64,000 nt of DNA from Citrus sinensis (lineage: Eukaryota; Streptophyta; Magnoliopsida; Sapindales; Rutaceae), in NCBI RefSeq assembly GCF_022201045.2, contig NC_068558.1, positions 42,489,501 through 42,553,500 on the forward strand, in the 5' to 3' direction. Below, in pieces: positions 24,720 to 37,700 of the stretch. A program made the translations under genes and the position numbers. The notes beneath the pieces are model-generated. The model was not told the DNA's origin. It searched no databases and saw only the letters and a list, made by a program, of their open reading frames with translations. How positions within the stretch are numbered: the stretch's first letter is position 1; the number at the start of each line of letters is the position of its first letter.

Positions 24720-25690
24720 AATATTTGACATTTACTCGACTTGTTTAAAAAATTACTCGACTTAATACTTGACTCATTCACATACTTAATCGACTTCCTA
24801 CTTAACTAGATATTCAACTTACTCAATTCTCTTCCTTCACTTTTTACTCGACCGAATGCTCGATTTCTTTAAAAAATAACATAACTTTTACACGATTCAT
24901 TCAAAAAATTTACTCGAATTTTACTTGATTTGTTTTAAATATAGTTCGACTTAATACTTGACTCATTTAATATACTTACTCGACTTGATCAAATGACTTC
25001 TTATTCAACATTATTACTTGACTCTTACTCGACGTATTCAAAAACTTACTTGACGTTTACTCGACTTATTTTTAAAAAATTACTCAATTTTTTCCCGACT
25101 TAATACTCGACTCATTCAATCTACTTACTCAACTTTCTATTCAACTAGATACTTGACTTGCTCAACTTACTTACTTCACTTCTTACTCAATTGAATGTTC
25201 AACTTACCCGACTTTGAACTCGTTTTCTTTAAAAAATAACATAATTGTTACTCGACTTGTTCAAAATATTGGCTCGACTTTTACTCAATTTATTTTAAAA
25301 ATTATTAATACTTGGCTCAATTTATCTTCAAAATTATTAATACTCGACTCATTCAATGTACTTACTCGACTTCATACTCGACTAGATACTCGGCTAGATA
25401 CTCGGCTTACTCATCTCCTTCACTTCTTACTCGACTAAATACTGAACTTAACCGACTCTGTACTCGACCTCTTTAAAAATTACATAACTCTTATTCGTCT
25501 TGTTCTAAAAATTCACTCGACTTTTGCTCAATTTTTTTTTTAAATTACTTCACTTAATACGCGACTCATTTAATATACTTACTCGACTTCCTGCGACCAA
25601 ATACTCAACTTACTCATCTCCTTCATTTTTTACTTGAGTAAATTTTCGACTTCCCTGAATTTATACTTGACTTCTTCCGGGACTGATTTT
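24720..25690. repeat. Minisatellite built on ACTCGACTT motifs
   Basis: About 1 kb in which TACTCGACTT and variants (ACTTGACTC, ACTCAACTT, ATTACTCAA) recur every 10-25 bp. Larger units also repeat: TTAATACTCGACTCATTCAA, then TACTTACTCGACTT, then CTTTAAAAAATAACATAA returns about four times at roughly 200-bp spacing. Composition is unlike the neighbouring DNA. No coding potential. Confidence 0.8.
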
Positions 25691-26174
25691 TCAATCACTC
25701 ATAACTTAAATTGAGTCTCCATTTTATGTAATAGTATGTGTGCAAGCACAAAAATGAATAATGTACAATTAAAACTCATAAATTATTAGCAAATATACTT
25801 GTAATGAAATCAAATCGATCAAACCTTAAGCATACAAAAAGGCTACATTTCAAACATAATTTATCCACCACTTAACAATGCACCTTTTGAACATTTTATT
25901 TTATTTTATCAAAAACCTTGGTATTGGAGGTAAGAAATGAAATGATGAGAGAGAACGGACCGTTAGAAAGGCAAAAATGGTTAGAAGAGAAAACCATGAG
26001 AAAAGAATAGTGAGAGAAAGAAACCATGAGAGGAAGAAAATTGTGTAGATTCATAGTTTTTTTAGGCTATTTTTTACTTTTCCCACCTTCATGAGTCACA
26101 TGTATGCAATAAGGTATATATTTAGTATTTAGAGGCAAATAGGGTATATTAAAATAAAAAACCCTAATAGGTAA
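25691..26174. other. Spacer between minisatellite and right duplicated flank
   Basis: AT-rich DNA with no gene. A purine-rich stretch near 25930-26040 repeats GAGAGAA and AACCATGAGA motifs. It belongs to the segment bounded by the direct copies at 24399-24512 and 26175-26293. Confidence 0.4.
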
Positions 26175-26293
26175 GATTATCCGTAATTTGCAATTGAGTA
26201 ATGTGAGGAGTTAATTTAACGTCAGAAAAAAGATAACATAATATTGTGTTACTTGTTGGAGTGAGAGTGATACGTGTAGATTCCTCCTATCGT
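26175..26293 (+). repeat. Right copy of the duplicated flank
   Basis: Second copy of the block at 24399-24512 (AGATTATCCGTAATTTG, GAGTAATGTGAGGAGTTAAT, GATTCCTCCTA). The copies have diverged, so the duplication is not recent. Confidence 0.7.
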
Positions 26294-26472
26294 AATATTT
26301 ACTTATTTATTTAAGGAGAGGAGTTCGTGTTTTACTTCTTGAATTGCACTCATTTTCTAAGCGAAGAGTGGGAGTGAAATTCTCACTTGGATTGGAGAAG
26401 GTGAGAGTGGAAATTCACTTTCACTTCTTTCATTTTAACCTTCTTTATTAAATATAATATAATTATATTGAT

Positions 26473-26859
26473 GGGAAATTATCATTTTTATACCTTTAGT
26501 TTACTTCATTATCAAAAATACTACAACACTTTGAGGGTGTATCAATCGTCCATTCTAAGTTGACAAAATGTATCAGCTGACCACCAAACCGTTAGTTGCC
26601 ATTTAAGTATGATGACGTCAGAAGGGTAATTTAGTCTTTTCATATGGTATAAGTGATAATTTAAGGGTATACATGTGATAATTTTTAAGGGTAAAATCGT
26701 CAATTCACTGTAATTCTGTTAACTTTCAAATGGCAATTAACGGTTTGGTGGTTGACTGATATATTTTGTCAACTAAGGGTGGACGATTGATACACCCTCA
26801 AAGTGTTATAGTATTTTTGATAACAGAGCAAATATATGGTATATGAATGATAATTTCTC
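26473..26859. mobile_element. Mutator-like MITE with 10-bp target-site duplication (387 bp)
   Basis: Long terminal inverted repeats starting GGGAAATTATCA and ending TGATAATTTCTC. The arms share ACTTTGAGGGTGTATCAATCG, GTTGACAAAAT and CCACCAAACCGTTA(G/A)TTGCCA blocks over about 130 bp. It is flanked by TTATATTGAT at 26463-26472 and 26860-26869. A 9-10-bp duplication and long inverted repeats point to the Mutator (MULE) superfamily. No coding content. Confidence 0.85.
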
Positions 26860-27059
26860 TTATATTGATTGAAATAAAATAATGTTACATTTAAAAAAAT
26901 ATAAAATATCATATTTATTTAAATAATATTGTTATATTATTTAATAATATTATATTTATTAAAATAATAATATTATCTTTATTTAATTTTAATAGTGTTA
27001 TATTTATTTAATATTAATAATTAACAAAAATAAATAGCTAAGTCTAAGAAAATAAGCCT

Positions 27060-27583
27060 GTACAAATGAACTTAATCATCAATGAAGGTGCTCTGTACTG
27101 GAAAAGCTGGGTTTTGTTCACTGGATAAGTTCTCGTAATGAAACGAGCAGAACGAGGTAGTTGTCACTTCGCACTCCCTTTTTATCTTTAATAATTATTG
27201 CACCAATTTGCCGGAACAGCGAATAATTTCTGAAATCCGAACGAATCAACGCATATTCTACTAGCTTTACAGGTTCGTTTTTTGTTACACCCTAGTCGTA
27301 CTTACATAACCTTTTAGTAACAATGATGAAATGATAGTTTAATTATTCTTTTATTTGCTTGCTTACTTATTGGTATATGTTCTTCGTATCGTGTCAGGTC
27401 AACCACTGTAGCAGGCTAGCAGCTAAGCACTTGTCCTTTTGGCCTATTGCTTTGCCACCATTTGAAAGAACAAATGTTAAATTGAATAGCTTTTGTGGGG
27501 TTTCATTCTCTTTTGGAGATTAAAAGCTTAATGGTGTTAGTTTGAGATTGCTGATTGAATTTAAGCTATCTGAAGTAGATAAG
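27060..27583 (+). promoter_or_regulatory. 5' flank and leader of the MRL7/SVR4-like gene
   Basis: Region before the ATG at 27584. A donor-like site (TTTACAG then GTTCGTTT near 27271) and an acceptor-like site (CGTGTCAG near 27398) may mark a leader intron of about 125 bp. No clear TATA box was seen. The transcription start is not determined. Confidence 0.35.
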
Positions 27584-29774
27584 ATGTTTCTTCTTCAAGG
27601 TTTCAGTATTCCAAAATCAGTTTCACCTTTTTGTTCAGTAAATATAATAAACATTGCTCCTAAATTGCTTCCGTTTTCGAATCCAATCTTGCCATCCCTG
27701 GAACAACATAGTCATACTGTCAAGTCTCTTGCTTGCTCTGCTGTTTCAAGAAATTCGGACTCGAAACCTGACCCTGAACCTAGGTCCAAGCCCAAAAGAA
27801 GAAAGAACCCACAAAAGGCAGAACTTTCCCAAACCAAAGATGAAGATAGTGATGGTGATGGAATTTTCCCGAAAACAAAACCGAGAAAGCCAAGGCGGGG
27901 TCATAAGAGTGAAGCAGCTGCTGTTGAAGATTATGTACGTGACTCGCTTGAACGGACCTTGGCAACCATTAAGCAGCAGAACTCTGAAGCTTTCCAGAAT
28001 ACGGAGAGCGTGTTCAAAGACAGGGATGAAGATGTTGTGGATTCTGATACCAGTGATGACGACGACAATGATGATGAGAATGATGATGGTGATGTTGGTA
28101 AAGGGAAAAGAAAAAAGAAGATGGTGGTTGAGGTGGATGATCCTAATTGGCCACTGGATGCTGATGTGGGGTGGGGAATTAGAGCTTCAGAGTATTTTGA
28201 GCAGCATCCAATTAAGAATGTTGTGGGGGAAGATGGCTTTGAAATTGATTGGGAAGGGGAAATTGATGATAGCTGGGTGAAAGAGATCAACTGTTTGGAG
28301 TGGGAGAGCTTTGCTTTTCATCCAAGTCCGCTTGTTGTTCTTGTTTTCGAGAGATATAATCGGTAACTTTCTTATGTTCCACTATTCAGTATAGATTCTG
28401 AAACTTGATGATGGATATGTTTATAATACAGATAGTTAATTTGTTTAGAGACAAATAATTCAACTGGGATATTTATATAAGTACTCTTTATATGAAAATG
28501 GGCCATTATACCTATAAGTGAGTATTGCTTAAAAAGTCAACTGCTGTTCTGCTTGTTGTAAGTTTGCTTAGTACTAGAATTGGTCTAGATTGTATGTCGT
28601 TTTATTGCATAGAACTGTCAATTGGTACTAATGCGCTTTTAAATATTAGAAGTAGTTGCTTATGGACAAATGTGCAATGCATAGTACATAATAGCGAATT
28701 GTCTGTTGCCTTGTGCCTGTGAAGTGCATCTCTTCTCAACTTCAGTTTTATCATCTTGTCCATTTCTGCTGATGAAGGCAAGTAAACTGATTTTCTTGTG
28801 GGTTTCATACTTATGCACAATGTAAAATATATGCAGGAAGTGGACATTTTTTGCATTTAACTTATCCTTTGTATATGCTGTTAATTTTTCTACGTCAAAG
28901 TTATCTCAATTTCCTGTTTGATTCTCGGGAAAAATGAGTGAAAGAGAAGAAAAAGTTCAAGTTTGCTTAAGAAATTATAATCCCTTTAGAATTCCACCAT
29001 TTTCCATTTCTTTTACCATATCTTTCCAAAATGTAAGAGGAGGTTTTCATTTTATAACTTGTGGAATTGCACCATGTCCAGGGCAACTAAGAACTGGAAG
29101 ACTTTGAAAGAACTAGAGAAGGCAATACAGGTGTATTGGAGTGCCAAAGATCGACTGCCTCCTCGGGTACCTTCTGCTTCTCATTTAATAATTTCCCCTG
29201 ATTCTTTAATTTTTTTTCATTACATGTAGTCATTTGTAACTTTGTACCTAGAAATATTTTGACTCTGTGTGAAGTTGCAGTCGAATGGTATGCTTTTGCT
29301 GTCTTCTGTTGAAGGGTCAAATGTATAGAACCTGACCCTCTGTTTGATTGTAAAGGGTCAAATGTATATTTCCTTGGCAACCAATACAGGAGCCTGCTTG
29401 GAAGGATCTTGGATTTCCTCAGATTGATTTCTCTTGTGTAATACTGATCGTGACAGTCTTCAAATTTCTTTGTAACAGGCAGTTAAGATAGACATCAATA
29501 TTGAGAGAGATTTGGCATATGCTCTTAAAGTTAAAGAATGCCCACAAATTTTATTTTTACTGGGAAACAGGATCTTGTACAGGGAAAAAGGTAACATTCA
29601 AGTTTCCCCCCTTTTTAAGTGTATGACAAAGCATGGTTTTTTCTATTGCAATTGACCTTGGTCTTTGCAGAGTTTCGCACAGCTGATGAGTTAGTGCAAA
29701 TGATTGCGCATTTCTACTATAAAGCGAGGAGGCCATCATGGATTGATAAAACAGCTGTCTATCCTCCTTGTTAG
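27584..29774 (+). CDS. MRL7/SVR4-family thioredoxin-like-fold protein, chloroplast
   Basis: Nuclear-encoded chloroplast protein of the MRL7/MRL7-L family (also SVR4/SVR4-like; RCB/NCP). The family is required for chloroplast biogenesis and activity of the plastid-encoded RNA polymerase, linked to phytochrome signalling (family knowledge). Four exons: 27584-28362, 29082-29166, 29479-29590 and 29671-29774 (779, 85, 112 and 104 nt), 359 residues, phases consistent. The N-terminus is Ser/Leu-rich without acidic residues, like a transit peptide. Basic Pro/Lys/Arg clusters follow, then an acidic run (about residues 160-180). After that come [76 protein letters not shown] and [18 protein letters not shown]. 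The Trx-like fold lacks a CxxC motif, as in the family. The start is the ATG at 27584. Which of the two paralogues it is cannot be decided here. Confidence 0.93.
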
Positions 29775-30878
29775 CTCAAAATCTGGTACTCAAACAAGCT
29801 TGCTTAGTATATTAATGTTGTACTCGTTTGCATTTGATTATTTCCTCCACTGTGTTATTTAATTTACCATTTTTCTTAATGTTATTTTGGTAATGTCTTG
29901 TTGAATGTAGTTCCCTTGGGATGTGAGAACCATGGTGCATAATCAAGATTATTTTGATTTAGCAGGGCAAAGCTGTTGAAGCCAAACTTGCTGCTTTTAT
30001 AATGCCGGGATCCACAACTTTGGTTAAGCTATAGAATCCAAATTATCATGCCACGGTGCAGGATAATTGAACCAAATGGATTCTTACTCACTCTTGTTTG
30101 TATGCCACGTGTATGCCTTTGGGACCATAACCTCTTGTATTTTCGGGAGTAGTTGGTTCTTGTTATTGAGGATTCCATATCCTCGGATGATTTTATTGTT
30201 TACATGGTCTGCCGTAGATAATTAGATATGTAAATTATTCTTCTGTTCTTGTCGGCTACTTGCATGCTTAACCAGAAGCTTTATTGATCTGTGGGATGAG
30301 CCCATACACGCAGATTAAGTTATATGGTTTTCTTTTGATCTTCGGCGATCATGTGCAAGTACCAAACTTTTGATATGGTTCAGCTATTATATATTTTGAA
30401 GAATTTCGTGAGTGATTTCTTGCAGGTGACTTGTGGAAATGTCCCAATGGGTCTCCAAATTGGAACCGAACTGCCTTGACTAGTAATTTTCATAACGCGG
30501 ACATAACAATAATAACACGTGGGAAACAAAACCGGGTAATATCTTAAAAAATATTCTTTCGTAACGTTCTGAAATTAGAATAAACGAATAACACGAGGGG
30601 CTCAATGAAATCTTTGCTAGAACAACTTTCATTGAAGAAAAGGGGGTATATTTGCATAAAACTGTGAGATAGGAGGGGTGAAATAACGAAATAACGAAAT
30701 AAAGAAAATAGGAAGAATCTCTGGTTCTCTACCGTCTAGGGTCAATTCTGTCACACTCTTCTTCGTCTGACTTTGATCGCATTCGCATCAGTAAGCAGCC
30801 GCGACAAATTCCCTTTTTTCTCTTCATTGTTAGGGTTTCACGTACATCTATCCAATTCGAATCTTCTCTTCTGAAATA
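29775..30878. other. Intergenic: MRL7-like 3' end and succinyl-CoA ligase promoter
   Basis: Holds the 3' UTR of the MRL7/SVR4-like gene and, nearer 30700-30878, a GC-richer, CT-rich leader of the succinyl-CoA ligase gene. A canonical TATA box is not evident, as usual for housekeeping mitochondrial genes. No other gene seen. Confidence 0.5.
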
Positions 30879-33800
30879 ATGGTGAGAGGATTGTTAAACA
30901 AACTCGTCTCTCGTTCCCTCACCGTCGCCGGCCAATGGCAGCAACAGCAGCTCCGCCGTCTCAACATCCACGAATATCAGGTTCCCTATTTTTCCTTTTG
31001 TTTCTTCTATTACTCTTGTGTTATTATTATTGTTTTTCTCCTTGTTTTTGTTTCCCAAAAACTGGCAACTGCATTTGTGGATCTTTGTACTTGTTGAAAG
31101 GTTTGAAATTTCTTTTGGATTGAATGTGAGGACTGATGGATTTTAGTGTGTGGAAATCAGGGGGCTGAGTTGATGGCCAAATATGGAATCAATGTGCCCA
31201 AAGGACTCGCTGTTGCTTCTGTTGATGAAGTCAAAAAGGCTATTCAGGATGCTTTTCCCGATCATAAGGAGGTGAATTTTGATAAATTTTTCTCTATAAC
31301 TTGAATTTTTTTTTTCTTGATTAAACTAGACCAAGCAACGTTGAGTAATATTGATGTTGAATGTGATGTAGCTGGTGGTTAAGAGCCAAATTTTGGCTGG
31401 TGGGAGAGGCTTGGGTACTTTTAAGTCTGGTCTTAAGGGTGGGGTTCACATCGTTAAGAAAGAAGAAGTTGAAGATTTAGCTGGTAATGGTTATTTTTCT
31501 TTCTATAATAATCCTTTGGAGTTTGATTTGCTTTTTCCTTTTCGTATTTGGTAAAAGTTGAAGATTGATCTTTCCAAATTTATCTTATGTTCTTATTGCT
31601 TGCAGGGAAGATGCTTGGACAGATACTTGTCACCAAACAAACTGGTCCACAAGGCAAAATTGTCAGCAAGGTTGGATATCCTTTTCTATCTATGTAGAAC
31701 CTACATTTAAACTCATTCGTTGCCACTGAGGAGGCATATGCAGTTATAGTATTTGATCTTCTTGGACTCGGATCTATTATATCCTTTTTATTTTAAATAA
31801 AAACTATGACGTTCTTTCGAGTTACTCGATGAACAGTGATTTTACCTCAATAGAAGTAGTTTGATGTTTTCTCTGATCAATTTCTTTCCCCTGCCAGGTT
31901 TATTTGTGTGAAAAGTTGTCACTTGTCAATGAGATGTACTTTGCTATCATGTTGGATCGTAAAACTGCTGGCCCTGTAGGTTTCCCAATATCTCTATTGT
32001 TTTCGATACCTTTAGCCTTTTTTATACAAATTTTCACTGGAGATGATTGTTTCAAAAGTAAAAACACTTATTTATATACTATTTTTCAGATAATAATTGG
32101 TTGCAGCAAGGGAGGAACCAGCATTGAAGACCTTGCTGAGAAATATCCTAACATGATTGTTAAGGTTATTATCCTTCTGTTTTCCTTGGATAATTTAGGA
32201 TGGGCATCAAGGGCAGTCTCTTCTTTTCTTTCTGTTGCTATATCGATATGTAGCTGAGTGTTCGTTTATTTCTTATAGGTGCCTATTGATGTTTTCAATG
32301 GAATCACTGATGAAGATGCTGCTAAGGTTGTTGATGGTTTGGCACCCAAGGTTGCTGATAGAAATGATGCAATTGAACAAGTGAAGAAACTGTATAAACT
32401 CTTTTGTGAGAGTGACTGCACATTATTGGAAGTGAGCATGAATTTCTACATATCTCTAGTGTTACTGATTTGTATGTCTTTTATTGGTTGGGGGGCAAGT
32501 GGAATTGGTAATCCATTTGGTTGGTGGATCTCTCTGTATTGTATTATTATTATTATTATTTTCTCTGGTGGATGTCTTAGTTTGGATATTCTTTTTATTT
32601 TGGGTCAGATCAATCCTCTAGCAGAGACTTCTGGTAAGCAGTTGGTGGCTGCTGATGCTAAGTTGAATTTTGATGATAATGCTGCCTTCCGTCAGAAAGA
32701 GATATTTGCTCTGCGTGACCCAACGCAAGAGGATCCTCGAGAGGTTTGGATAGTTATACAATTTTCTTGATTATGTATGTGAAATGTTTAGTCTTATACT
32801 AGTGATCTAAAAGTACAACCTTAGAGTGGGTGATGGGTTATTCAAAAATGTTAATTTTGTCAATTACAAAGATTCTTTGATCACAGAGCCTGAACCATCT
32901 TGTCATGTATCCCATAGATAAAATCTCTCTCATTCCCAGTACGAAAATGGACAAACTAGCATAGACAAGAGTAGACTCACACAAATGTTTTATGCTTTCT
33001 TTTATCCTGCTTGAGTTGTACATTTTATCTTCTGACAGGTGGCTGCTGCCAAAGCTGATTTAAATTACATTGGCTTGGATGGAGAAATTGGTTGCATGGT
33101 GAATGGTGCAGGATTAGCTATGGCTACAATGGATATAATCAAATTACATGGTGGAACTCCTGCCAATTTCCTGGATGTTGGTGGTAATGCTTCTGAGGGC
33201 CAGGTAATGTTTCTAGACTTTGTTTTCTGTGTGCTAATCATGTCACTGGTCGAATGTGTCAATAGTTTTGAGCCTACTTCAGATTCAAACATCTGGAAGT
33301 GATAACTTTTTGGGTTTCTGTATGTTATCACTGTAATTTATGTTGGTGGTGCCCATTGTGGTAACTTGCTGATGCTGTTATCTACATTTGTGTCTTTGCA
33401 CTTATGCTTATATGTTTGTTGATATCTGACATGCTTAATGATCAACTTGATATATTAATTGGTTTTAAAATTGTAACAGATTCTTACTTGCTTAATCTAT
33501 CACGTGGACAGGTGGTTGAGGCATTTAAAATTTTGACTTCTGATGAGAAAGTCAAAGCAATCTTGGTGAACATATTTGGAGGAATCATGAAATGTGATGT
33601 AATAGCCAGTGGAATTGTCAATGCTGCTAAACAAGTAAGTGCATTAGATTGTTTTGGTTTTCATTCAAATTATTTCTGCCTTTTCAGACTGGTTAGATGA
33701 TGTTGGCAAGGTTCTAGATTCAAATCTCATAATAAGAGAAATTATTATCTGTTAAATTGCCTTCTCTTTAGCACGCCAAATACTTGTCATTTCCTTATCT

Positions 33801-34331
33801 TTTGTTCTGGTATCAATGTATAGATTTTCATTCGCATATCTTTGTAGGTGAATTATCATTTTAGACTAGGCATGAAGAAGAATTGATTAGTTTGTTCAAT
33901 ATTGGTTGAGGTGGCAAAGAATTTGAGTTATGTTCCCCAAGACAAAAATACATGAAAAGGAAAAAAAAATAAAAAAAATTTCTGTACTTTATTACATTGC
34001 TTTGAGTTCAGTTATTCTAGAAGCATTGATTTGATCTGGGCTTGTACTCAAGGTTGCACTCAAAGTACCAGTGGTGGTTCGTCTTGAAGGCACCAATGTT
34101 GACCAGGGAAAGAGGATACTTAAGGTAAATGTGGAATTGGATCTGATTTAAATATTTATGATAAAAATGTAAAAATTTCATTTAGAACTTAAAATGATTA
34201 GAGTAATTTTCTTGATTATTCTAGTTAGATACTCATTATCACTAATGTTGCAGGAAAGTGGTATGACTCTAATAACAGCAGAAGATCTTGATGATGCTGC
34301 TGAGAAAGCAGTTAAAGCTATAGCCAGTTGA
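30879..34331 (+). CDS. Succinate-CoA ligase [ADP-forming] beta subunit, mitochondrial
   Basis: TCA-cycle enzyme: with the alpha subunit it converts succinyl-CoA, ADP and phosphate to succinate, CoA and ATP in the mitochondrial matrix. Twelve exons: 30879-30980, 31161-31271, 31372-31483, 31606-31670, 31898-31975, 32090-32164, 32279-32431, 32609-32743, 33039-33203, 33512-33634, 34053-34124 and 34254-34331. All phases fit, giving 422 residues, the usual plant length. The first about 28 residues ([18 protein letters not shown]) are a basic presequence. [19 protein letters not shown] opens the ATP-grasp domain, followed by [21 protein letters not shown] and [10 protein letters not shown]. The C-terminal CoA-ligase domain carries [24 protein letters not shown] and [16 protein letters not shown]. 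Intact. Confidence 0.97.
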
Positions 34332-34789
34332 AAAAAATCAAATATACAAGTGTACTGCTCCCATTCTTCACAAACTTCAGAATTTTAAAGAATTTTGGTA
34401 AAATTGAGTGCATTGAATCTTTGCTGTTGATAAAAAGCAGGAATGAGGAAACATTCTTCAATTGTCTTTCAAGATTTGACGTTTCATGGTTCTGATTATT
34501 GCGGTGTTTCATAGAGTATTATAAATTTATGACACCTCAATTAAATTTTGTGGTTAGTTTGGTCTCTTGTGCCTGCTTTCTTCCCCTTTACTTGCTTCCA
34601 CTCTTAGAGATGAGCTGTGTCTCGGACATGGTGTCTAGAGCTAATTTATTCAGTCTAATCTCTTCCCAGCAGAGAATGCTGAAAAATAAATAAGAAGATT
34701 TGTTAATTTATTTTTCTTATTTGCTTTACTCATAATGCCTGTTCACAATGATGAAAAGAGAATCAAAGAAGAGCATAATGAACAAAATT
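34332..34789. other. Shared 3' region of convergent genes
   Basis: A 458-bp gap between the stop of the succinyl-CoA ligase gene (plus) and the stop of the alcohol oxidase gene (minus). It must hold both 3' UTRs, so overlapping antisense transcript ends are possible. No open frame or repeat of note. Confidence 0.5.
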
Positions 34790-37700
34790 TTAATTTTCTG
34801 TTGAGCGTATATCTTTTTTCAGTGAGTCTGCAATCTTCTTGGAAATGCAGTAGGATGTGGATTCAATAGTAATCATAGGATTTATGCCAATTGCACTTGG
34901 CAGAACACTGCCATCGCACACAAATAAGCCTTCTGCTTCCCAACTTTCACCATTCTCATCAACCGCACCATCTTCCTCAGTAGCACCCATCCTGCAACTT
35001 CCCATCTGGTGTGCTGAAAAATATACAGACCAGTGCTCCCCCCTCGACGCCATCCCACCTACTACTTCGATAGAACCTATAAACTCCTCGAGATCTTCCT
35101 CCTTGATTCCTTTACATCTAATCCTATGGCCATCACTCCTATATGTGCCCACTTCTTCAGCTCCTGCCGCAATCAAAATTCTTAAAGCTTGTCTCAAACC
35201 AGTTTTAAGATTCTCCTTATCATTCTTACTTAGCCGATACTTAATCTTACCTTCGACCTTAACTTCTCCTGAACCTTGATCTCTGACCAATGCAAAAAGT
35301 TGAGCAATTCTTCCATACCTAAGCATTCTGTCTTTCAATTCACGCCCAGATATCCATGGAAAACTTGCGGCAAAAGAAGCTGGTCCCATTGCTGAAGATT
35401 CTATTATTGCCTGAACTTTGGAGTCTTCTGAAACCACCTTGTGGATCGAAGTGATGATTCCTCCTTCAAAAGTTTTGCCTTTAAGTTCTGAAACATGATC
35501 TGGGATGTATCCCCAAGCCAAAAGAACAGGATGAAGATGAAGGTTTGTGCCAATATTTGAATTCTCCAATCCACTAGAGATCATTAGAGGAGGTGTCAAT
35601 AGAGATCCACAAGCTGAGATTGTTGCCTTAGCCTTGATTTGCAGCTTCCTTGTGACATTCTTATTCAGAGCTGTTGCAGTAACCCCCAAGCATTTTTTAC
35701 TTCTAATACTATCTTTGTTATCCACTAGTATGAATTTCTCAGCTTTGAATCCTGCTAGAATCACGGCACCATTGTCTACGGCATCGACAAGCCAAGTAAC
35801 ATCAGTCCCTTTCTTGTCTCCTGTTCTACAACCATAGTTGCAAGAACCACAATAATGTTCTTCTGGAGTATTTCTTGCAACTGACTCGACTTTTAAACCA
35901 AGATTCTCACATCCTTTCTGTAGAACTTGATTTTGAAATCCTTCCTCAGTACAATGTTCTGTAACACCAATCCTCTTACAGACCTTGTCCATTGCTGCTC
36001 GATAGTCTAAGCTCCCAAAGAGAGGAATCTTATGCTCAACAAACCAGTCCCTGAGAACAGAATCCGGTGTTTCAATGCAGGCAGACCAGTTAACAGCAGA
36101 GCCTCCACCCACCGCTGATCCTGCCAAAACCATAAATTTCCCGTCGAGGGTTGAGAGCAATCCACCAGATTCGTACAGCTCATGCATGGAGGGACCTTCC
36201 AGAGAAGAATAGTCTTCTGCAACAAAATAGTTCCCCTTTTCAAGAACCAGTACTTTCTGCCCAGAGCTTGCAAGAACTGCTGCTGCAACCCCTCCACCGC
36301 AACCAGAACCAACAACTACAACATCACATTTGATCTCAAACAAATTGTGTTCGTGATCGACAGTGACTTGAAGGCCATGATCGACAAGACGTTGAAAAAG
36401 CGAATGGTCATTTTCATTTTCATGCACAGTTTCTACAATTCCCTTTTGAAGAGGTCTCTCCCCTCTGGGTTTGTTGGATGGTTCCCTGGTGTCTACATGA
36501 TACCCAATTGCTTCCCATGCTGGGTTTTCTGATTTTTCATCAGTCTGAAAAATGGTCAAAGTACAAAAATTTATAAATGCTAATGCAACGAAATATAAAA
36601 TATAGGAAATCAAGAATCTGCATAGCCTTGAGAGATGCTCAAATTTTTCACATAAAGAGATATGGGAAGACAATCCACATCATTCTCGATTCACTCCTAA
36701 ACCAAGAATCTGAACTAGAAATCAAGAGATTTTTTTTTTTAACTCCTACATCCCAGTCTCATATTTTAAGGCTGACATAACTTTAGCAATTGAACAATTT
36801 TCCAAAAAAGTGAAAGCAAAGGTAACACTTGTAACAACACGACATTAGTCAAGAAAAAAATTGATCAAATATAGAGGCAAAAAGCCAGGGTCGGTACACT
36901 GAGAACGAAATTAGTTAATGTCATCCTCTCGCCAGGGAAGAAACTGCAGTAATTCATCAAGGTCATTTTTCTTGCTTCCAAAATTATAATTTATTTTCTT
37001 CCCTAGTTGTGTTTGGTTCCTAACTCATTGTTATGTAAGAAAATTTCAGAATATTTACATAACAAAGAATAATTAGAATTGAGAAAGTAAACTTCTAAAA
37101 ACATATTCACCTAACGAACCAAGCTTAAAGTCAACACAATGAAAAGTCAGAAAAGAATACTTTATTATCATTGCTTATCACCTAACATTTTGTATCAATA
37201 CTGACTAATGAACAAAAATTAGATAATTCAAGAAAATAATAATAATGACAAGAAAAGATGAGTGGACTAAAAGCATTACCCTGGCAAAGAAATCGAACAA
37301 GCAAAACATTTTGATCATCACAAACACAATTCGTAGAGGCAGCAAATATCTCTCCCTTGACCATTTCTTGAGAATCTTTTCTCTCTTCTCCAAAGAAATT
37401 TCAGAGAAGTTGTGAATGAAGGGCCAGTTCCAGTCAAAACAAAGATATCCACAGAGCAGTAACGTCCCTAGTCTAAATGAAAGAAGCGTGAGAATTAGAC
37501 GTGCCAAGAACACAGCTTGTGGCTGCCCTCTTTTCACCATCAGCTCTGCTACCTGAAAAGAGAAAAGGGAAAAAGAAAGACTTGTTTTTTAATGCTAAAA
37601 GAAAGAAAAAACAAAAAAAGAAGGATTTGAAAGTAAAAGATAATACCCAAGAAATAAAGAGTGTTACCTCATGAGGGATTGGATGCTGAGAGGCAGAAGC

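Noticed and set aside
24720-25690. Short repeats as a CRISPR array
   Set aside because: Repeats are irregular, variable in spacing and without unique spacers; this is a plant minisatellite.
36007-36532. Alternative open frames inside the alcohol oxidase exon
   Set aside because: Shadow frames of a confirmed GMC oxidase exon with no family match of their own.
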